The notes: generated by a model not told the origin, from the letters alone. Counted from the first letter of the stretch, positions 33,227 to 42,379 are shown. The stretch is 64,000 bases of DNA from DATHTC01 sp963746805 (GCA_963746805.1 CAVVCQ010000008.1:868001-932000); one strand, 5' to 3'. Numbers and translations: made by a program.

Positions 33227-33606
33227 CAGGGCGTCCTCCCGTCGGAGAAGGGCGCGTACCGGTGGTGCAGCAGCAGCCCGTTGCCCTCGCTGTCCTTGAA
33301 CCCGGCGCCGAAGCAGACGCCCGAGTCGAACATGTCCTGTACCTCGATGCCCGCCTCCTCGAGCCGGGCCTTCGCCGCCTCGACGTCGGACACGCGGAGC
33401 GCGAGCGCGACGAGCGGCGAGAATTCGCGGCCGAACATCTGCGGGTCGACGAGCGCGAGCGTGAGGTTGCCCGTCTCGTACTCGACCCAGCGCTCGCCCG
33501 ACTCCGGGCTCCGCTCCAGCCCGAGCACGTCGCTGTAGAAGCGTTCCGCCCGGTCGCGGTCCTGCACCGGAACGAGCAGGAAGTCGACGCGCTGCGCCTC
33601 GATCAC
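33226..33606 (-). CDS. VOC-family protein inside the suf operon (middle copy)
   Basis: 126 residues from GTG 33606, which overlaps the previous stop by 4 nt (GTGA). 'AQRVDFLLVPVQDRDRAERFYSDVLGLERSPESGERWVEYETGNLTLALVDP' and 'MFDSGVCFGAGFKDSEGNGLLLHHRYAP' show full VOC architecture. It differs from its neighbours in having a longer central loop and Gly/Ala where they have His-Met in the last motif, so the copies have diverged, perhaps in ligand. Confidence 0.85.
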   Translation of the reverse strand: MIEAQRVDFLLVPVQDRDRAERFYSDVLGLERSPESGERWVEYETGNLTLALVDPQMFGREFSPLVALALRVSDVEAAKARLEEAGIEVQDMFDSGVCFGAGFKDSEGNGLLLHHRYAPFSDGRTP

Positions 33607-34023
33607 GACGCGGCCTCGTGCAGCTCGCGACTCTCGCGGTGGCTCGTGCCGTGGATCCGCGGCTCGGCGTAGCGCCGGTGCAGGATCACCGTGTTCCCGT
33701 CGTAGTCGGAGCAGAAGGCCATGTGGCAGACGCCGGTGTCGCGCGTCTCGCCACGGAACTCGACGCCGGCGGCCTCGAGCTCGGCTCGCGCTGCCGCCAC
33801 GTCCGGCACGCGCAGCGCAACGCCCGACGAGGGCACGAACTCCATCCCCACCGACTCCGGCATCCACATCGCGAGCGTGACGTTGGCCGCCTCGTACTCG
33901 GGGAAGACGTCCTCGCTCGGACGTCGACTCCGGCAGCCCGAGCAGCGCGCCGTAGAAGCGGCGCGCGTTCTCGGGGCTGCGAATCGGAACGGAGACGAAA
34001 TCGACCCGTTCGACCGAGATCAA
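33603..34023 (-). CDS. VOC-family protein inside the suf operon (copy nearest sufB), with a one-base insertion
   Basis: About 139 residues. A TTG at 34023 overlaps the sufB stop as TTGA. The N-terminal half ('SVERVDFVSVPIRSPENARRFYGALLGLPEST') and the C-terminal half ('WMPESVGMEFVPSSGVALRVPDVAAARAELEAAGVEF', 'GVCHMAFCSDYDGNTVILHRRYAEP') lie in different frames; dropping one base at 33911-33925 links 'SEEDVFPEYEAANVTLA' and restores one VOC protein. An intact gene with a sequencing insertion is the simplest reading. Confidence 0.8.
33911..33925. other. Probable one-base insertion in the suf-operon VOC gene
   Basis: The frame change lies inside GAGCGAGGACG (minus strand). Removing one C or G joins both halves. 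Confidence 0.75.
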
Positions 34024-35434
34024 CCGACCGACCCCTCCATCTGCAGCTGGATCAGGCGGTTCATCTCGACGGCGTACTCGAGCGGGAGCTCCTTCGTGAT
34101 CGGCTCGACGAAGCCCGAGACGATCATCCCGGAAGCCTCGGCCTCGGTGAGCCCGCGCGACATGAGGTAGAAGAGCTGCTCCTCGCCGATCTTCGAGACC
34201 GTGGCCTCGTGCTCGGCGGTCACCGACGGCTCGTCGATGCGGATGTAGGGGTACGTGTCGGAACGCGAGTCCTCGTCGAGGATCAGCGCGTCGCAGACGA
34301 CCTTCGACTTCGCGCCCGCGGCGCCCTTCGCCACCTCGAGCAGGCCGCGGTAGCCGGCGCGGCCGCCGTCCTTCGAGATCGACTTCGAGTTGATCACCGA
34401 CGTCGTCTTCGGCGCGACGTGGACGACCTTGCCACCTGCATCCTGGTGCTGGCCCTTGCCGGCGAAGGCGATCGAGAGCACCTCGCCGTGGGCGCGCTCG
34501 CCCATCAGCCAGATCGACGGGTACTTCATCGTCACCTTCGAGCCGAGGTTGCCGTCGACCCACTCCATCGTCGCGTCCTGGTAGGCGACTGCGCGCTTCG
34601 TGACGAGGTTGTAGACGTTGTTCGACCAGTTCTGGATCGTCGTGTAGCGGCAGCGGGCACCCTTCTTCACCACGATCTCGACCACGGCCGAATGCAGCGA
34701 GTCGCTCGAGTAGATCGGCGCGGTGCAGCCCTCCACGTAGTGCACGTAGGCCCCCTCGTCGACGAGGATCATCGTGCGCTCGAACTGGCCCATGTTCTCG
34801 GCGTTGATCCGGAAGTAGGCCTGGAGCGGCATCTCGATCGAGACGCCCGGCGGCACGTAGATGAACGAGCCGCCCGACCAGACGGCCGAGTTCAGCGCCG
34901 CGAACTTGTTGTCGTTCTGCGGGATGATCGTGCCGAAGTACTGCTTGACGAGCTCCTCGTGCTCACGCAGGCCGGAGTCCATGTCCAGGAAGAGCACGCC
35001 CTTCGCCTCGAGGTCGGCCTGGAGCTTGTGGTAGACGACCTCGGACTCGTACTGCGCGCCGACGCCCGCGAGGTACTTCTTCTCCGCCTCCGGGATCCCG
35101 AGCTTGTCCCAGGTGTCCTTGATGTCGGCGGGCAGGTCCTCCCACGAGTTCGCCTGCTTCTCGGTCGGCCTGATGTAGTAGAAGATGTTCTCGAAGTCGA
35201 TGCCGCTGAGATCCGCGCCCCAGCCGGGCATCGGCCGCGCGAGGAAGTAGTCCAGGCTCTTGTGCCGGAACTTCCGCATCCAGTCGGGCTCGTCCTTGTG
35301 CGAGGAGATCGCGTCGACGAGCTCGTGCGAGAGGCCGCGGCCGCTCTTGAAGAAGTAGTCCTCGGGAACGTTGAAGCCGTACTTGACCTCGTAGTCGGAC
35401 CCGATCCCCTGGACGATCTCGCTCTCGGTGAGCG

Positions 35435-35438
<4 letters not shown>
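34020..35438 (-). CDS. sufB: Fe-S cluster assembly protein SufB
   Basis: 472 residues, full family length. Recognisable segments are 'YEVKYGFNVPEDYFFKSGRGLSHELVDAISSHKDEPDWMRKFR', 'FIYVPPGVSIEMPLQAYFRINAENMGQFERTMILVDEGAYVHYVEGCTAPIYSSDSLHSAVVEI', and 'VTAEHEATVSKIGEEQLFYLMSRGLTEAEASGMIVSGF', including the conserved Cys of 'EGCTAP'. It is the scaffold subunit on which nascent Fe-S clusters form. GTG start overlaps the sufC stop by 4 nt (GTGA). Confidence 0.95.
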
Positions 35439-36211
<773 letters not shown>

Positions 36212-36261
36212 GTGCTCGGGATCCTTTCCTTCCGCGGGTCGAGCCAGGCCTCCATCGGACC

Positions 36262-36284
36262 CCGGCTCCGTGAGCCGGATTTTA
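36262..36284 (-). promoter_or_regulatory. sufC: Putative suf promoter (TAAAAT) with a palindrome over the start site
   Basis: On the minus strand TAAAAT (36284-36279) is followed immediately by a perfect palindrome with 7-bp arms (36278-36272 and 36268-36262, loop ACG). A transcript would begin about 36272, within the palindrome, so it looks like an operator for a repressor of the suf operon. Confidence 0.45.
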
Positions 36285-36321
36285 CCCGACGATGACCGGA
36301 CTTAGTCGACCCCGGCGGTGC

Positions 36322-36327
36322 TACCCT
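36322..36327 (+). promoter_or_regulatory. -10-like hexamer TACCCT, six nt before ATG of tatA
   Basis: No Shine-Dalgarno sequence precedes tatA. The spacing fits a leaderless transcript. Confidence 0.45.
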
Positions 36328-36333
36328 CCGGGC

Positions 36334-36585
36334 ATGCCGTTCGGCATCGGTCTCCCCGAGATCCTCATCCTCCTCCTTGTCGCGCTCCTCGTCTTCGGGC
36401 CGAAGCGGTTGCCGGAGATGGGACGCTCGCTCGGGCGAGGCATGCGCGAGTTCAAGGACTCCGTCACCGGCAAGGACGACGACGAGCCGGTGCACCACCG
36501 CCAGGCCCGCGAGCTCGAGCCCGCGGACGCCCCGCGGATGGACGAGACGCCCGCGACGCCGCGCGAGCGGGACACCGTCACCTAG
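36334..36585 (+). CDS. tatA: Twin-arginine translocase subunit TatA
   Basis: 83 residues. One N-terminal membrane helix ('LPEILILLLVALLVF') runs into the hinge and amphipathic helix 'FGPKRLPEMGRSLGRGMREFKDSV', the strict TatA/E signature, followed by an acidic hydrophilic tail. TatA oligomers form the conduit for folded proteins with RR signal peptides. Followed by tatC 9 nt later. No tatB-like gene is present in the window, as in many actinobacteria with a two-component system. Confidence 0.93.
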   Translation: MPFGIGLPEILILLLVALLVFGPKRLPEMGRSLGRGMREFKDSVTGKDDDEPVHHRQARELEPADAPRMDETPATPRERDTVT

Positions 36586-36588
36586 GCT
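36583..36588 (+). promoter_or_regulatory. -10-like hexamer TAGGCT, six nt before ATG of tatC
   Basis: Its TAG is the tatA stop codon. It could be an internal leaderless promoter or an accident of the stop codon. Confidence 0.3.
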
Positions 36589-36594
36589 CCGGCC

Positions 36595-37362
36595 ATGGCG
36601 AGGACGCGCCTTCCGCGGCGGCTCAGCCACGGCGAGGAGGCGACGCTCGTCGAGCACCTCGACGAGCTCCGCAGGCGCCTGTTCATCGCACTGGGCGCGC
36701 TCGCCGTCGCGTTCGCGATCTGCTTCGCCTTCCACGAGCGGATCGTGCGCTGGCTCACCGAGCCGCTCCCGGACGACAAGCAGCTCGTCACCTTCGGCGT
36801 CACCGAGCCGTTCACGACCTCCGTCAAGGTCTCGCTCATCGCAGCGTTCGCGCTCGCGCTCCCCGTGATCCTGTACCAGGCGTGGAGCTTCCTCGCGCCG
36901 GCGATGGAGGAGAACACGCAGCGCGTCGTCTCGCTGTTCGTCCTCGCCGGGACGGTGCTCTTCGTCGCCGGTGTCGCGTTCGGGTACTTCATCGTGCTCG
37001 ACCAGGCGCTCGAGTTCCTCACGACCTACGACGACGACCTCTACAACATCCAGATCCGGGCGAGCTACTACTACGGGTTCGTCTCGCTCGCGCTGCTCGC
37101 GATGGGGCTGATGTTCGAGCTGCCGGTGTTCGTGCTCACTCTCGTGCGGATCGGGATCCTCACGGCGGCGCAGCTGCGCCGGAACCGGCGCATCGGCTAC
37201 TTCCTCATGCTCGTCATCGCGGTGCTGCTCCCGACCGTCGACCCGGTCTCGCTCGCGCTCGAGACGCTGCCGCTCGTCATCCTCTTCGAGCTGTCGATCC
37301 AGCTCGCGGCGATCATGGAGCGCCGCTGGGCGAAGGCCGGCGTCCTCTGGGCGACGGAGTGA
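36595..37362 (+). CDS. tatC: Twin-arginine translocase receptor subunit TatC
   Basis: 255 residues with six membrane helices. The start 'EEATLVEHLDELRRRLF' is the cytosolic N-terminal motif with the acidic residues that bind RR signal peptides; 'SFLAPAMEENTQRV' and 'FGYFIVLDQALEFLTTY' are family loops. It recognises Tat substrates and recruits TatA. Two perfect hairpins follow the stop, probably ending the transcript. Confidence 0.95.
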   Translation: MARTRLPRRLSHGEEATLVEHLDELRRRLFIALGALAVAFAICFAFHERIVRWLTEPLPDDKQLVTFGVTEPFTTSVKVSLIAAFALALPVILYQAWSFLAPAMEENTQRVVSLFVLAGTVLFVAGVAFGYFIVLDQALEFLTTYDDDLYNIQIRASYYYGFVSLALLAMGLMFELPVFVLTLVRIGILTAAQLRRNRRIGYFLMLVIAVLLPTVDPVSLALETLPLVILFELSIQLAAIMERRWAKAGVLWATE

Positions 37363-37387
37363 CGGTCGCGCACCTTCGGCGCGCTCC

Positions 37388-37414
37388 CACGGGGGAAACC
37401 GTGTTTCCCCCGTG
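37388..37414 (+). terminator. First of two perfect hairpins after tatC
   Basis: 11-bp perfect stem with arms 37388-37398 and 37404-37414, loop CCGTG. The arms contain GGGGGAAA and TTTCCCCC, so the stem itself holds a short T run. Confidence 0.8.
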
Positions 37415-37436
37415 TGCCCCCTTCTCGGATTGCACC

Positions 37437-37460
37437 CGCGGGAACCTCCCGGTTCCCGCG
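37437..37460 (+). terminator. Second perfect hairpin, before the amidohydrolase gene
   Basis: 10-bp perfect stem with arms 37437-37446 and 37451-37460, loop TCCC, 22 nt after the first hairpin. Confidence 0.75.
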
Positions 37461-37498
37461 CCAACACACCCTCCCCACGTTCACGGGGCTGCCGCCGC

Positions 37499-38803
37499 GT
37501 GACCGTCTACTCCGCCGACTGGGTGCTCCCCGTCGAGGGCGAGCCGATCCGGGACGGAGCGGTCGCGGTGGAGGGGGAGCGAATCGCAGCCGTGGGCACG
37601 GCGGCGGAGCTCGGGACCGGTGAGCGATTCGAGGGCGCCGCGATCGTGCCGGGCTTCGTCAACGCGCACACGCACCTCGAGTACGCGGTCTACGCCGGGT
37701 TCGGCGACGGGCTCCCGTTCGGGCCGTGGATCAAGCTCCACATCGAGCGGAAGGCGAACATCGGCTTCGAGGAGATGGTCGACATCGCCCGCCTCGGGGC
37801 TGCGGAGAGCCTCCGCTCCGGAATCACGACGGTCGGCGACTACTCGTACGCGGGCGCCGCCGCGGTCGCATGCGCCGACCTCGGGCTCAGGGCGATCGTC
37901 TACCTCGAGGTCTTCGGGCTCGACGCGCGCGAGGCGCTGTCGGCGTGGGAGCAGACGCGCGAGCGCGCCGGTGACGCCTTCGACGGGCGCGTTGCGCTCG
38001 GTGTCTCACCGCACGCGCCGTACTCCTGCTCCGAGGCGGTCTACGAGGCCTGCGCGGAGCTCGGCGTGCCGCTCGGGACGCACCTCTCGGAGAGCCCCGG
38101 CGAGATCGAGTGGCTGCTCCGCGGCACCGGGGAGCTGTCGCCGCTCGCGTGGCTCTACGTCGAGCCGCGGGGGGAGACGGGGGTCGCCACGCTCGACCGC
38201 CTCGGCCTGCTCGGGCAGGACCTCCTCGCGGCCCACTGCGTGCAGGTCGACCCGGACGAGATCGCGCTGATCGGCGAGCGCGGCGTCCGGGTCGCGCACT
38301 GTCCGCGCTCGAACGCGCTGCTCGGCTGCGGCATCGCGCCGGTGGCCGAGCTGCGGGCCGCCGGCGCGATCGTCGGCATCGGCACGGACAGCCCCGCCTC
38401 GGCGCCGTCGTTCGACATGTTCGACGAGATCCGCGCCGCGGTCGCCTTCGCGCGGGCACGGGCGCAGCGCACCGACGTGCTCTCGGGCGGGGAGGCGCTC
38501 GAGCTCGCGACCCTCGGCGGCGCCCGCGCGCTCGGCCTCGACGCGGACGTCGGGTCGCTCGTCCCGGGCAAGCGCGCCGACCTCGCCGTCGTGTCGCTGG
38601 AGGGCTCGCCCTACGCCCCGGTGGAGGACCCCGCCACGGCCGTCGCCCTCGGTGGCGCTCCGACGCGGGTACTCTTGACGCTCATCGATGGCCACGTCAG
38701 GTACCGAAGGGACGAGTTCGATTGGCGCGCGCTGACCGCCGGCGCGACGCGCGCACGAAGCCTGTTGCTGCAGGCGCCGAGCGCTACCAGAGCGCCTACG
38801 TAG
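37499..38803 (+). CDS. Metal-dependent amidohydrolase (TRZ/ATZ-type deaminase family)
   Basis: 434 residues from GTG. Metal ligands of the superfamily are all visible: 'NAHTHLEY', 'GTHLSES', 'AHCVQVD' and 'GTDSPAS', on a TIM barrel flanked by the small N- and C-terminal beta-sandwich ('LVPGKRADLAVVSLEG'). Close families include S-adenosylhomocysteine, guanine and aminofutalosine deaminases. An aminofutalosine deaminase (menaquinone route) would fit a respiratory neighbourhood but no other mqn gene is here, so the substrate is open. The last 82 nt overlap the TPR gene. Confidence 0.82.
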   Translation: MTVYSADWVLPVEGEPIRDGAVAVEGERIAAVGTAAELGTGERFEGAAIVPGFVNAHTHLEYAVYAGFGDGLPFGPWIKLHIERKANIGFEEMVDIARLGAAESLRSGITTVGDYSYAGAAAVACADLGLRAIVYLEVFGLDAREALSAWEQTRERAGDAFDGRVALGVSPHAPYSCSEAVYEACAELGVPLGTHLSESPGEIEWLLRGTGELSPLAWLYVEPRGETGVATLDRLGLLGQDLLAAHCVQVDPDEIALIGERGVRVAHCPRSNALLGCGIAPVAELRAAGAIVGIGTDSPASAPSFDMFDEIRAAVAFARARAQRTDVLSGGEALELATLGGARALGLDADVGSLVPGKRADLAVVSLEGSPYAPVEDPATAVALGGAPTRVLLTLIDGHVRYRRDEFDWRALTAGATRARSLLLQAPSATRAPT

Positions 38804-39567
38804 GGACCGACCAGCTCTTCTTCCAGCGTCTGCGCAAGCAGGCGAAGTGGGTCTTCGTCTTCCTGGCGTTCATCTTCGCCTTCACCTTCGTCGTCTTCGG
38901 CGTCGGCTCGGACGTGCCCGGCGGCGTGGCCGACATCATCCAGGGCGGCGGCGGCGGCGGCCCCGACGTCGGGGCTGCGCAGGAGCGCACGCAGGAGAAC
39001 CCGGGCGAGGCCGACGCGTGGCGCGATCTCGCGACCGCGCTGCAGCAGGAGGGCCGGACGGAGGAGGCGATCTCACCGCTCGAGCGGTACGTCGCCCTCG
39101 AGCCGAAGGACACGGACGCGCTGGGCACCCTCGCGAGCCTCTACCTGATCAAGGCCGGCAACCTCGCCGACCGGCTCAGGGCGGCGCAGCAGCAGGCCGC
39201 GCTGGACAACCCGGGCCAGTCGTTCACGCTCCCCTCCGACTCCCCGTTCGCGCAGGCGTTCGCAACGAATCCGGTCACCGACGCGCTCGTCGGCGACTCG
39301 AACGCGCTGGTCAACGACCTCTACACGCGCACGACGCAGTCGTACCAGGAGGCGAAGCTCAAGTACGCGCAGCTCGCAGAGCTCCAGCCCGAGGACGCCA
39401 GCATCCAGATCCAGCTCGCCCAGGCGGCGGAGAACGCGAACGACCTGCCCTCCGCGATCTCGGCGTACGAGCAGTTCCTGAAGCTCGCGCCGGACGATCC
39501 GAGCGCCGAGGCCGTCAAGGCCCGCGTGGAGCAGCTGAAGGCTGCTTCGCAGTCGACCGGCGGTTAG
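38722..39567 (+). CDS. TPR-repeat membrane protein
   Basis: 281 residues if the TTG at 38722 is the start, overlapping the amidohydrolase by 82 nt. No later ATG or GTG occurs before the conserved-looking 'TDQLFFQRLRKQAKWVFVFLAFIFAFTFVVFGVG' segment. One membrane helix at about residues 45-63 is followed by a Gly-rich linker and TPR units 'EADAWRDLATALQQEGRTEEAISPLERYVALEPKDTDALGTLASLYL' and 'NDLPSAISAYEQFLKLAPDDPSAEAV'. Topology suggests the TPRs lie outside the membrane. Partners unknown. Confidence 0.75.
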   Translation: MARADRRRDARTKPVAAGAERYQSAYVGTDQLFFQRLRKQAKWVFVFLAFIFAFTFVVFGVGSDVPGGVADIIQGGGGGGPDVGAAQERTQENPGEADAWRDLATALQQEGRTEEAISPLERYVALEPKDTDALGTLASLYLIKAGNLADRLRAAQQQAALDNPGQSFTLPSDSPFAQAFATNPVTDALVGDSNALVNDLYTRTTQSYQEAKLKYAQLAELQPEDASIQIQLAQAAENANDLPSAISAYEQFLKLAPDDPSAEAVKARVEQLKAASQSTGG

Positions 39568-39621
39568 ACTCACGCGCCGACGGGGCGAGGGGCTCCGTCG
39601 ACCACGATTCCGAGGGGACAG

Positions 39622-39984
39622 ATGAACTTCGACATCAGCACGGAGCAGTTGAACGACGACACCTACGTCATCTCGCTCGCGGGCGAGGTCGACCTGTACA
39701 CGGCGCCCGAGTTCAAGCAGCAGCTGCTGCAGGTGATCTCGGACGGCGCGATGAACGTCATCGTGGACTTCTCCGACACGACGTTCATCGACTCGACCAC
39801 GCTGGGCGTGCTCGTCGGCGGAGTGAAGCGGCTCCGCACCAACGAGGGCCAGCTCTCGCTCGTCTGCAGCGACCGCAACATCACGAAGATCTTCGAGATC
39901 ACCGGCCTCGACCGGGTGTTCACGATCTACGGGACCCGGGCCGAGGCGACCGCCGCGATCGGCTCGGGGCAGGCCTCCGCCTAG
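39622..39984 (+). CDS. STAS-domain anti-sigma-factor antagonist
   Basis: 120 residues, the length of SpoIIAA/RsbV. 'VISLAGEVDLYTAPEFKQQL' and the phosphorylation loop 'FIDSTTLG' with Ser58 (the same number as in Bacillus SpoIIAA), then 'FEITGLDRVF', are diagnostic. In partner switching the unphosphorylated form binds an anti-sigma kinase and frees a sigma factor. No kinase, sigma or PP2C phosphatase gene is adjacent. GAGGGG lies five nt before the ATG. Confidence 0.92.
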   Translation: MNFDISTEQLNDDTYVISLAGEVDLYTAPEFKQQLLQVISDGAMNVIVDFSDTTFIDSTTLGVLVGGVKRLRTNEGQLSLVCSDRNITKIFEITGLDRVFTIYGTRAEATAAIGSGQASA

Positions 39985-39985
39985 C

Positions 39986-40642
39986 TTGGGCCGCCGCCTC
40001 TCCTCCGCGCTCGTCGCGTCGGCCGCGCTGCTGACGCTCGCCGGCGGGTGCGGGTCGGAAGCCCACGTCGAGGAGGCCACGAACGCCACCGGCGGCCGGG
40101 CGCTCTTCATCCAGGACTGCGGCAGCTGCCACACGCTCGCGGACGCGGGCACACGCGGCGTGATCGGGCCGAACCTCGACGACGCGTTCCACTCCGTCCG
40201 CGTGAAGCAGGGCTTCGACGAGTCGACCATCCGGGACGTCGTGCGAGGGCAGATCGCCTACCCGACCGTCGACCCGCCCGCCGGCGGCGAAGGGATGCCC
40301 GCGAACCTCGTCACGGGCGCGGACGCCGACGCGGTCGCCTCGTACGTGGCGTCGGTCGCCGGGCTGCCGGTGAAGGCGCAGCCGGGCGGCGGCGGCGAGC
40401 AGCCCATGGACGGCGAGTCGATCTTCACCCAGAACTGCGGCGGCTGCCACACGCTCGCCGCGGCCGGGACGACCGGCACGATCGGGCCGAACCTCGACGA
40501 CGCGAAGCCGTCGAAGGACCTCGTGGTCGAGCGCGTGACGAACGGCATGGGCGCGATGCCGCCGTTCAAGGACGTCCTGGACGAGCAGCAGATCAACGCC
40601 GTCGCCGACTACGTCTCGTCGTCGGCCGGCAGCGCCCCGTAG
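39986..40642 (+). CDS. Diheme cytochrome c lipoprotein
   Basis: 218 residues. A TTG start two nt after the STAS stop leads into a lipoprotein signal with 'LAGGC'. Two class-I cytochrome c domains follow, each with CxxCH: 'CGSCH' (Cys45, Cys48, His49) and 'CGGCH' (Cys151, Cys154, His155). Axial Met candidates are in 'GEGMPANL' and 'GMGAMPPF'. It is anchored to the outer face of the membrane and, with the oxidase genes just beyond, is a good candidate electron donor. The end overlaps the convergent DUF4328 gene by 34 nt. Confidence 0.9.
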   Translation: MGRRLSSALVASAALLTLAGGCGSEAHVEEATNATGGRALFIQDCGSCHTLADAGTRGVIGPNLDDAFHSVRVKQGFDESTIRDVVRGQIAYPTVDPPAGGEGMPANLVTGADADAVASYVASVAGLPVKAQPGGGGEQPMDGESIFTQNCGGCHTLAAAGTTGTIGPNLDDAKPSKDLVVERVTNGMGAMPPFKDVLDEQQINAVADYVSSSAGSAP

Positions 40643-41038
40643 GCCGCGCCGAGCGCCGCGGCCCGCTCCTCCTGCCGCGCCGTCGTCATGCGCACGACGA
40701 CGATCGCGAGGAGCGCGAGGACGGCGTCGACGACGTCCGTGACGAGGTAGGCGATCGAGCCGTCGCGGAGCTCGTCCGGCGTCTCGCCGGTGAACGCGAG
40801 CCGGAGCGCGACCTGGTCGGCGTACGTGCTCGCGATCCAGAGGAGCCACCAGAGGAGGAAGAAGCCCGGGACGTCGCCGCCGCGCCAGGCGTCGGTACGG
40901 GGCGGCAGGCTCGGGTTACTGCCGCGCCAGATGTCGTTGAGGAGCTGCTTCGGCCGGAAGACGTTCCAGATCGGGATGAACCAACCGCCGATCGTCCCAG
41001 CGCGCGACGCGGCCGATCGGCACGAACCGCTCGTTCAC
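40609..41038 (-). CDS. DUF4328-like membrane protein, N-terminally short and with a one-base insertion
   Basis: A gene missed by simple frame searches. From GTG 41038 the frame gives 'NERFVPIGRVARW'; dropping one base of CCC at 40996-40998 continues as 'TIGGWFIPIWNVFRPKQLLNDIWRGSNP', the diagnostic DUF4328 segment, then 'GFFLLWWLLWIASTYADQ' and 'VVDAVLALLAIVVVRM' (two further helices) to a TAG at 40609, giving about 142 residues. Usual DUF4328 proteins have one or two more helices at the N terminus, and the neighbouring Usp gene begins 13 nt away, so this copy is truncated. Confidence 0.7.
40996..40998. other. Probable one-base insertion in the DUF4328 gene
   Basis: CCC run; removing one base restores the domain. 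It is the same kind of site as in the P-type ATPase gene. Confidence 0.7.
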
Positions 41039-41051
41039 GGCGCCGCAGTAT

Positions 41052-41726
41052 CTAACGGGGTGCGGACGACGCCTGGCCGGGCGCCGCGGCCTGCTCGGCC
41101 TCCAGGTCGACGACCACGTGCGTGATCGGCACGGCGAAGCGCTCGCGGGCGGTCTCGACGACGTTCCGCTCGAGCCAGTGGGAGCGGCCCTCGGGATGCG
41201 TCGCGATCACGATCTCGTCGGCGCCGTACGTCCGGAGCGCGTCCTCGATGCACTGGACGGGGTCGCTCTCGCCGACCTCGCCCGCGGCGTCGATCCCGAG
41301 CTCGCGTAGCTGCCCGAGGCTGCGCTCGAGACGCTCCGACGCGGCGGCGCGCGCGGCGTCCTCGTCCGACGTCCACGTCCGGAGGCGAGAGTTGAGGGCG
41401 GGGCAGACCACGAGCACGTCGGTGCGGAAGCCCTCGCTGTGCCGAGCGATCTCGCTGCGGAGCGCGGTGCCGCCGACGGTCTCGTTCGCGATCACGAGGA
41501 TGCGCTTCTCGTCGGGTGCGCCGACGTGGTCGGCGACCATCGGCTCCGGGCGCTCCGAGCGTTGGCGGACGTAGTAGACGACCACCGCGGCCAGCTCGAG
41601 CACGAACACGGTCAGTGCCGCGACGTTGCCGAGCAGGAGCTTCGCGGCGACGATCAGGGCGAGCGCGCCGATCGTCACCAGCAGGAAGCGGTAGGCCGCC
41701 GCCTCGCTGCGGAACGGGTTCTCCAC
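41052..41726 (-). CDS. Membrane-anchored universal stress (Usp) domain protein
   Basis: 224 residues. Two membrane helices ('LLVTIGALALIVAAKLLLG' and 'ALTVFVLELAAVVVYYV') precede a single Usp-like Rossmann domain: 'KRILVIANETVGGTALRSEI', 'DVLVVCPALNSRLRTW', 'DEIVIATHPEGRSHWLERNVVETARERF' and 'PITHVVVDLE'. The motif 'ANETVGG' is shared with the tandem Usp protein at 42376, so the two are related. It is the last gene of the oxidase operon. Confidence 0.85.
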   Translation of the reverse strand: MENPFRSEAAAYRFLLVTIGALALIVAAKLLLGNVAALTVFVLELAAVVVYYVRQRSERPEPMVADHVGAPDEKRILVIANETVGGTALRSEIARHSEGFRTDVLVVCPALNSRLRTWTSDEDAARAAASERLERSLGQLRELGIDAAGEVGESDPVQCIEDALRTYGADEIVIATHPEGRSHWLERNVVETARERFAVPITHVVVDLEAEQAAAPGQASSAPR

Positions 41727-41764
41727 GTCTGGAACCTACAACAGCGACGCGAAATCGGATTCAG

Positions 41765-42379
41765 CTAGAGGAGGTAGACCGTGGTGTAGACCACGATCCA
41801 CATCACGTCGACGAAATGCCAGTAGATCCCCGGCACCTCGACGCCGTGGTGGTGCTCCGGCGAGTAGTGGCCGCGGAAGGCGCGCACGGTTGCGACCGAG
41901 AGCAGGATCAGCCCGACCGCGACGTGGGCGCCGTGCAGGCCGGTGAGGCCGAAGAAGGTCGAGCCGATGGCGCCGTCCTTCGGGCCGAAGCCGATCCGCG
42001 AGTACTCGAGGATCTGCGTGAAGAGGAACGTCGCGCCCATCGCGAGCGTGAGCACGAGCCCCGCCTGCAGGCCCGCGCGCGAGCCGCGCTTGATCGCCTG
42101 CAGGGCCCAGTGCATCGTGAAGGACGAGGTCACGAGGATGGCCGTGTTCACGCCGGCGACGAAGACCGGGAGGTGGAATCCCTCCGGCGGCCACATCTGC
42201 ACGTCGGGGTTGACGACCCGCACGAAGAAGTAGGCCGTGAAGAACGCGCCGAAGAGCATCACCTCGGAGGCGATGAACAGCAGGATCCCGAGCATGATCG
42301 GGCTGATCCGCGACGAGAAGTGCGGCTCGGGCGGCCCGTGGTGCTCGTGCGGAGCGGCGGCCTCGGCGTGCGCGCTCAC
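41765..42379 (-). CDS. ctaE: Cytochrome c oxidase subunit III
   Basis: 204 residues, five membrane helices (the short form typical of actinobacteria). 'KLGIL'-like 'MLGILLFIASEVMLFGAFFTAYFFVR' and 'HHGVEVPGIYWHFVDVMWIVVYTTVYLL' are the family ends. It stabilises subunit I and the proton-input region. Its ATG overlaps the stop of the tandem Usp gene by 4 nt. Confidence 0.95.
   Translation of the reverse strand: MSAHAEAAAPHEHHGPPEPHFSSRISPIMLGILLFIASEVMLFGAFFTAYFFVRVVNPDVQMWPPEGFHLPVFVAGVNTAILVTSSFTMHWALQAIKRGSRAGLQAGLVLTLAMGATFLFTQILEYSRIGFGPKDGAIGSTFFGLTGLHGAHVAVGLILLSVATVRAFRGHYSPEHHHGVEVPGIYWHFVDVMWIVVYTTVYLL

Noticed and set aside
36262..36283. Rho-independent terminator with ATTTT on the plus strand.
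   Set aside because: No plus-strand gene ends before it; it lies between the divergent sufC and tatA genes, so an operator or promoter reading is preferred.
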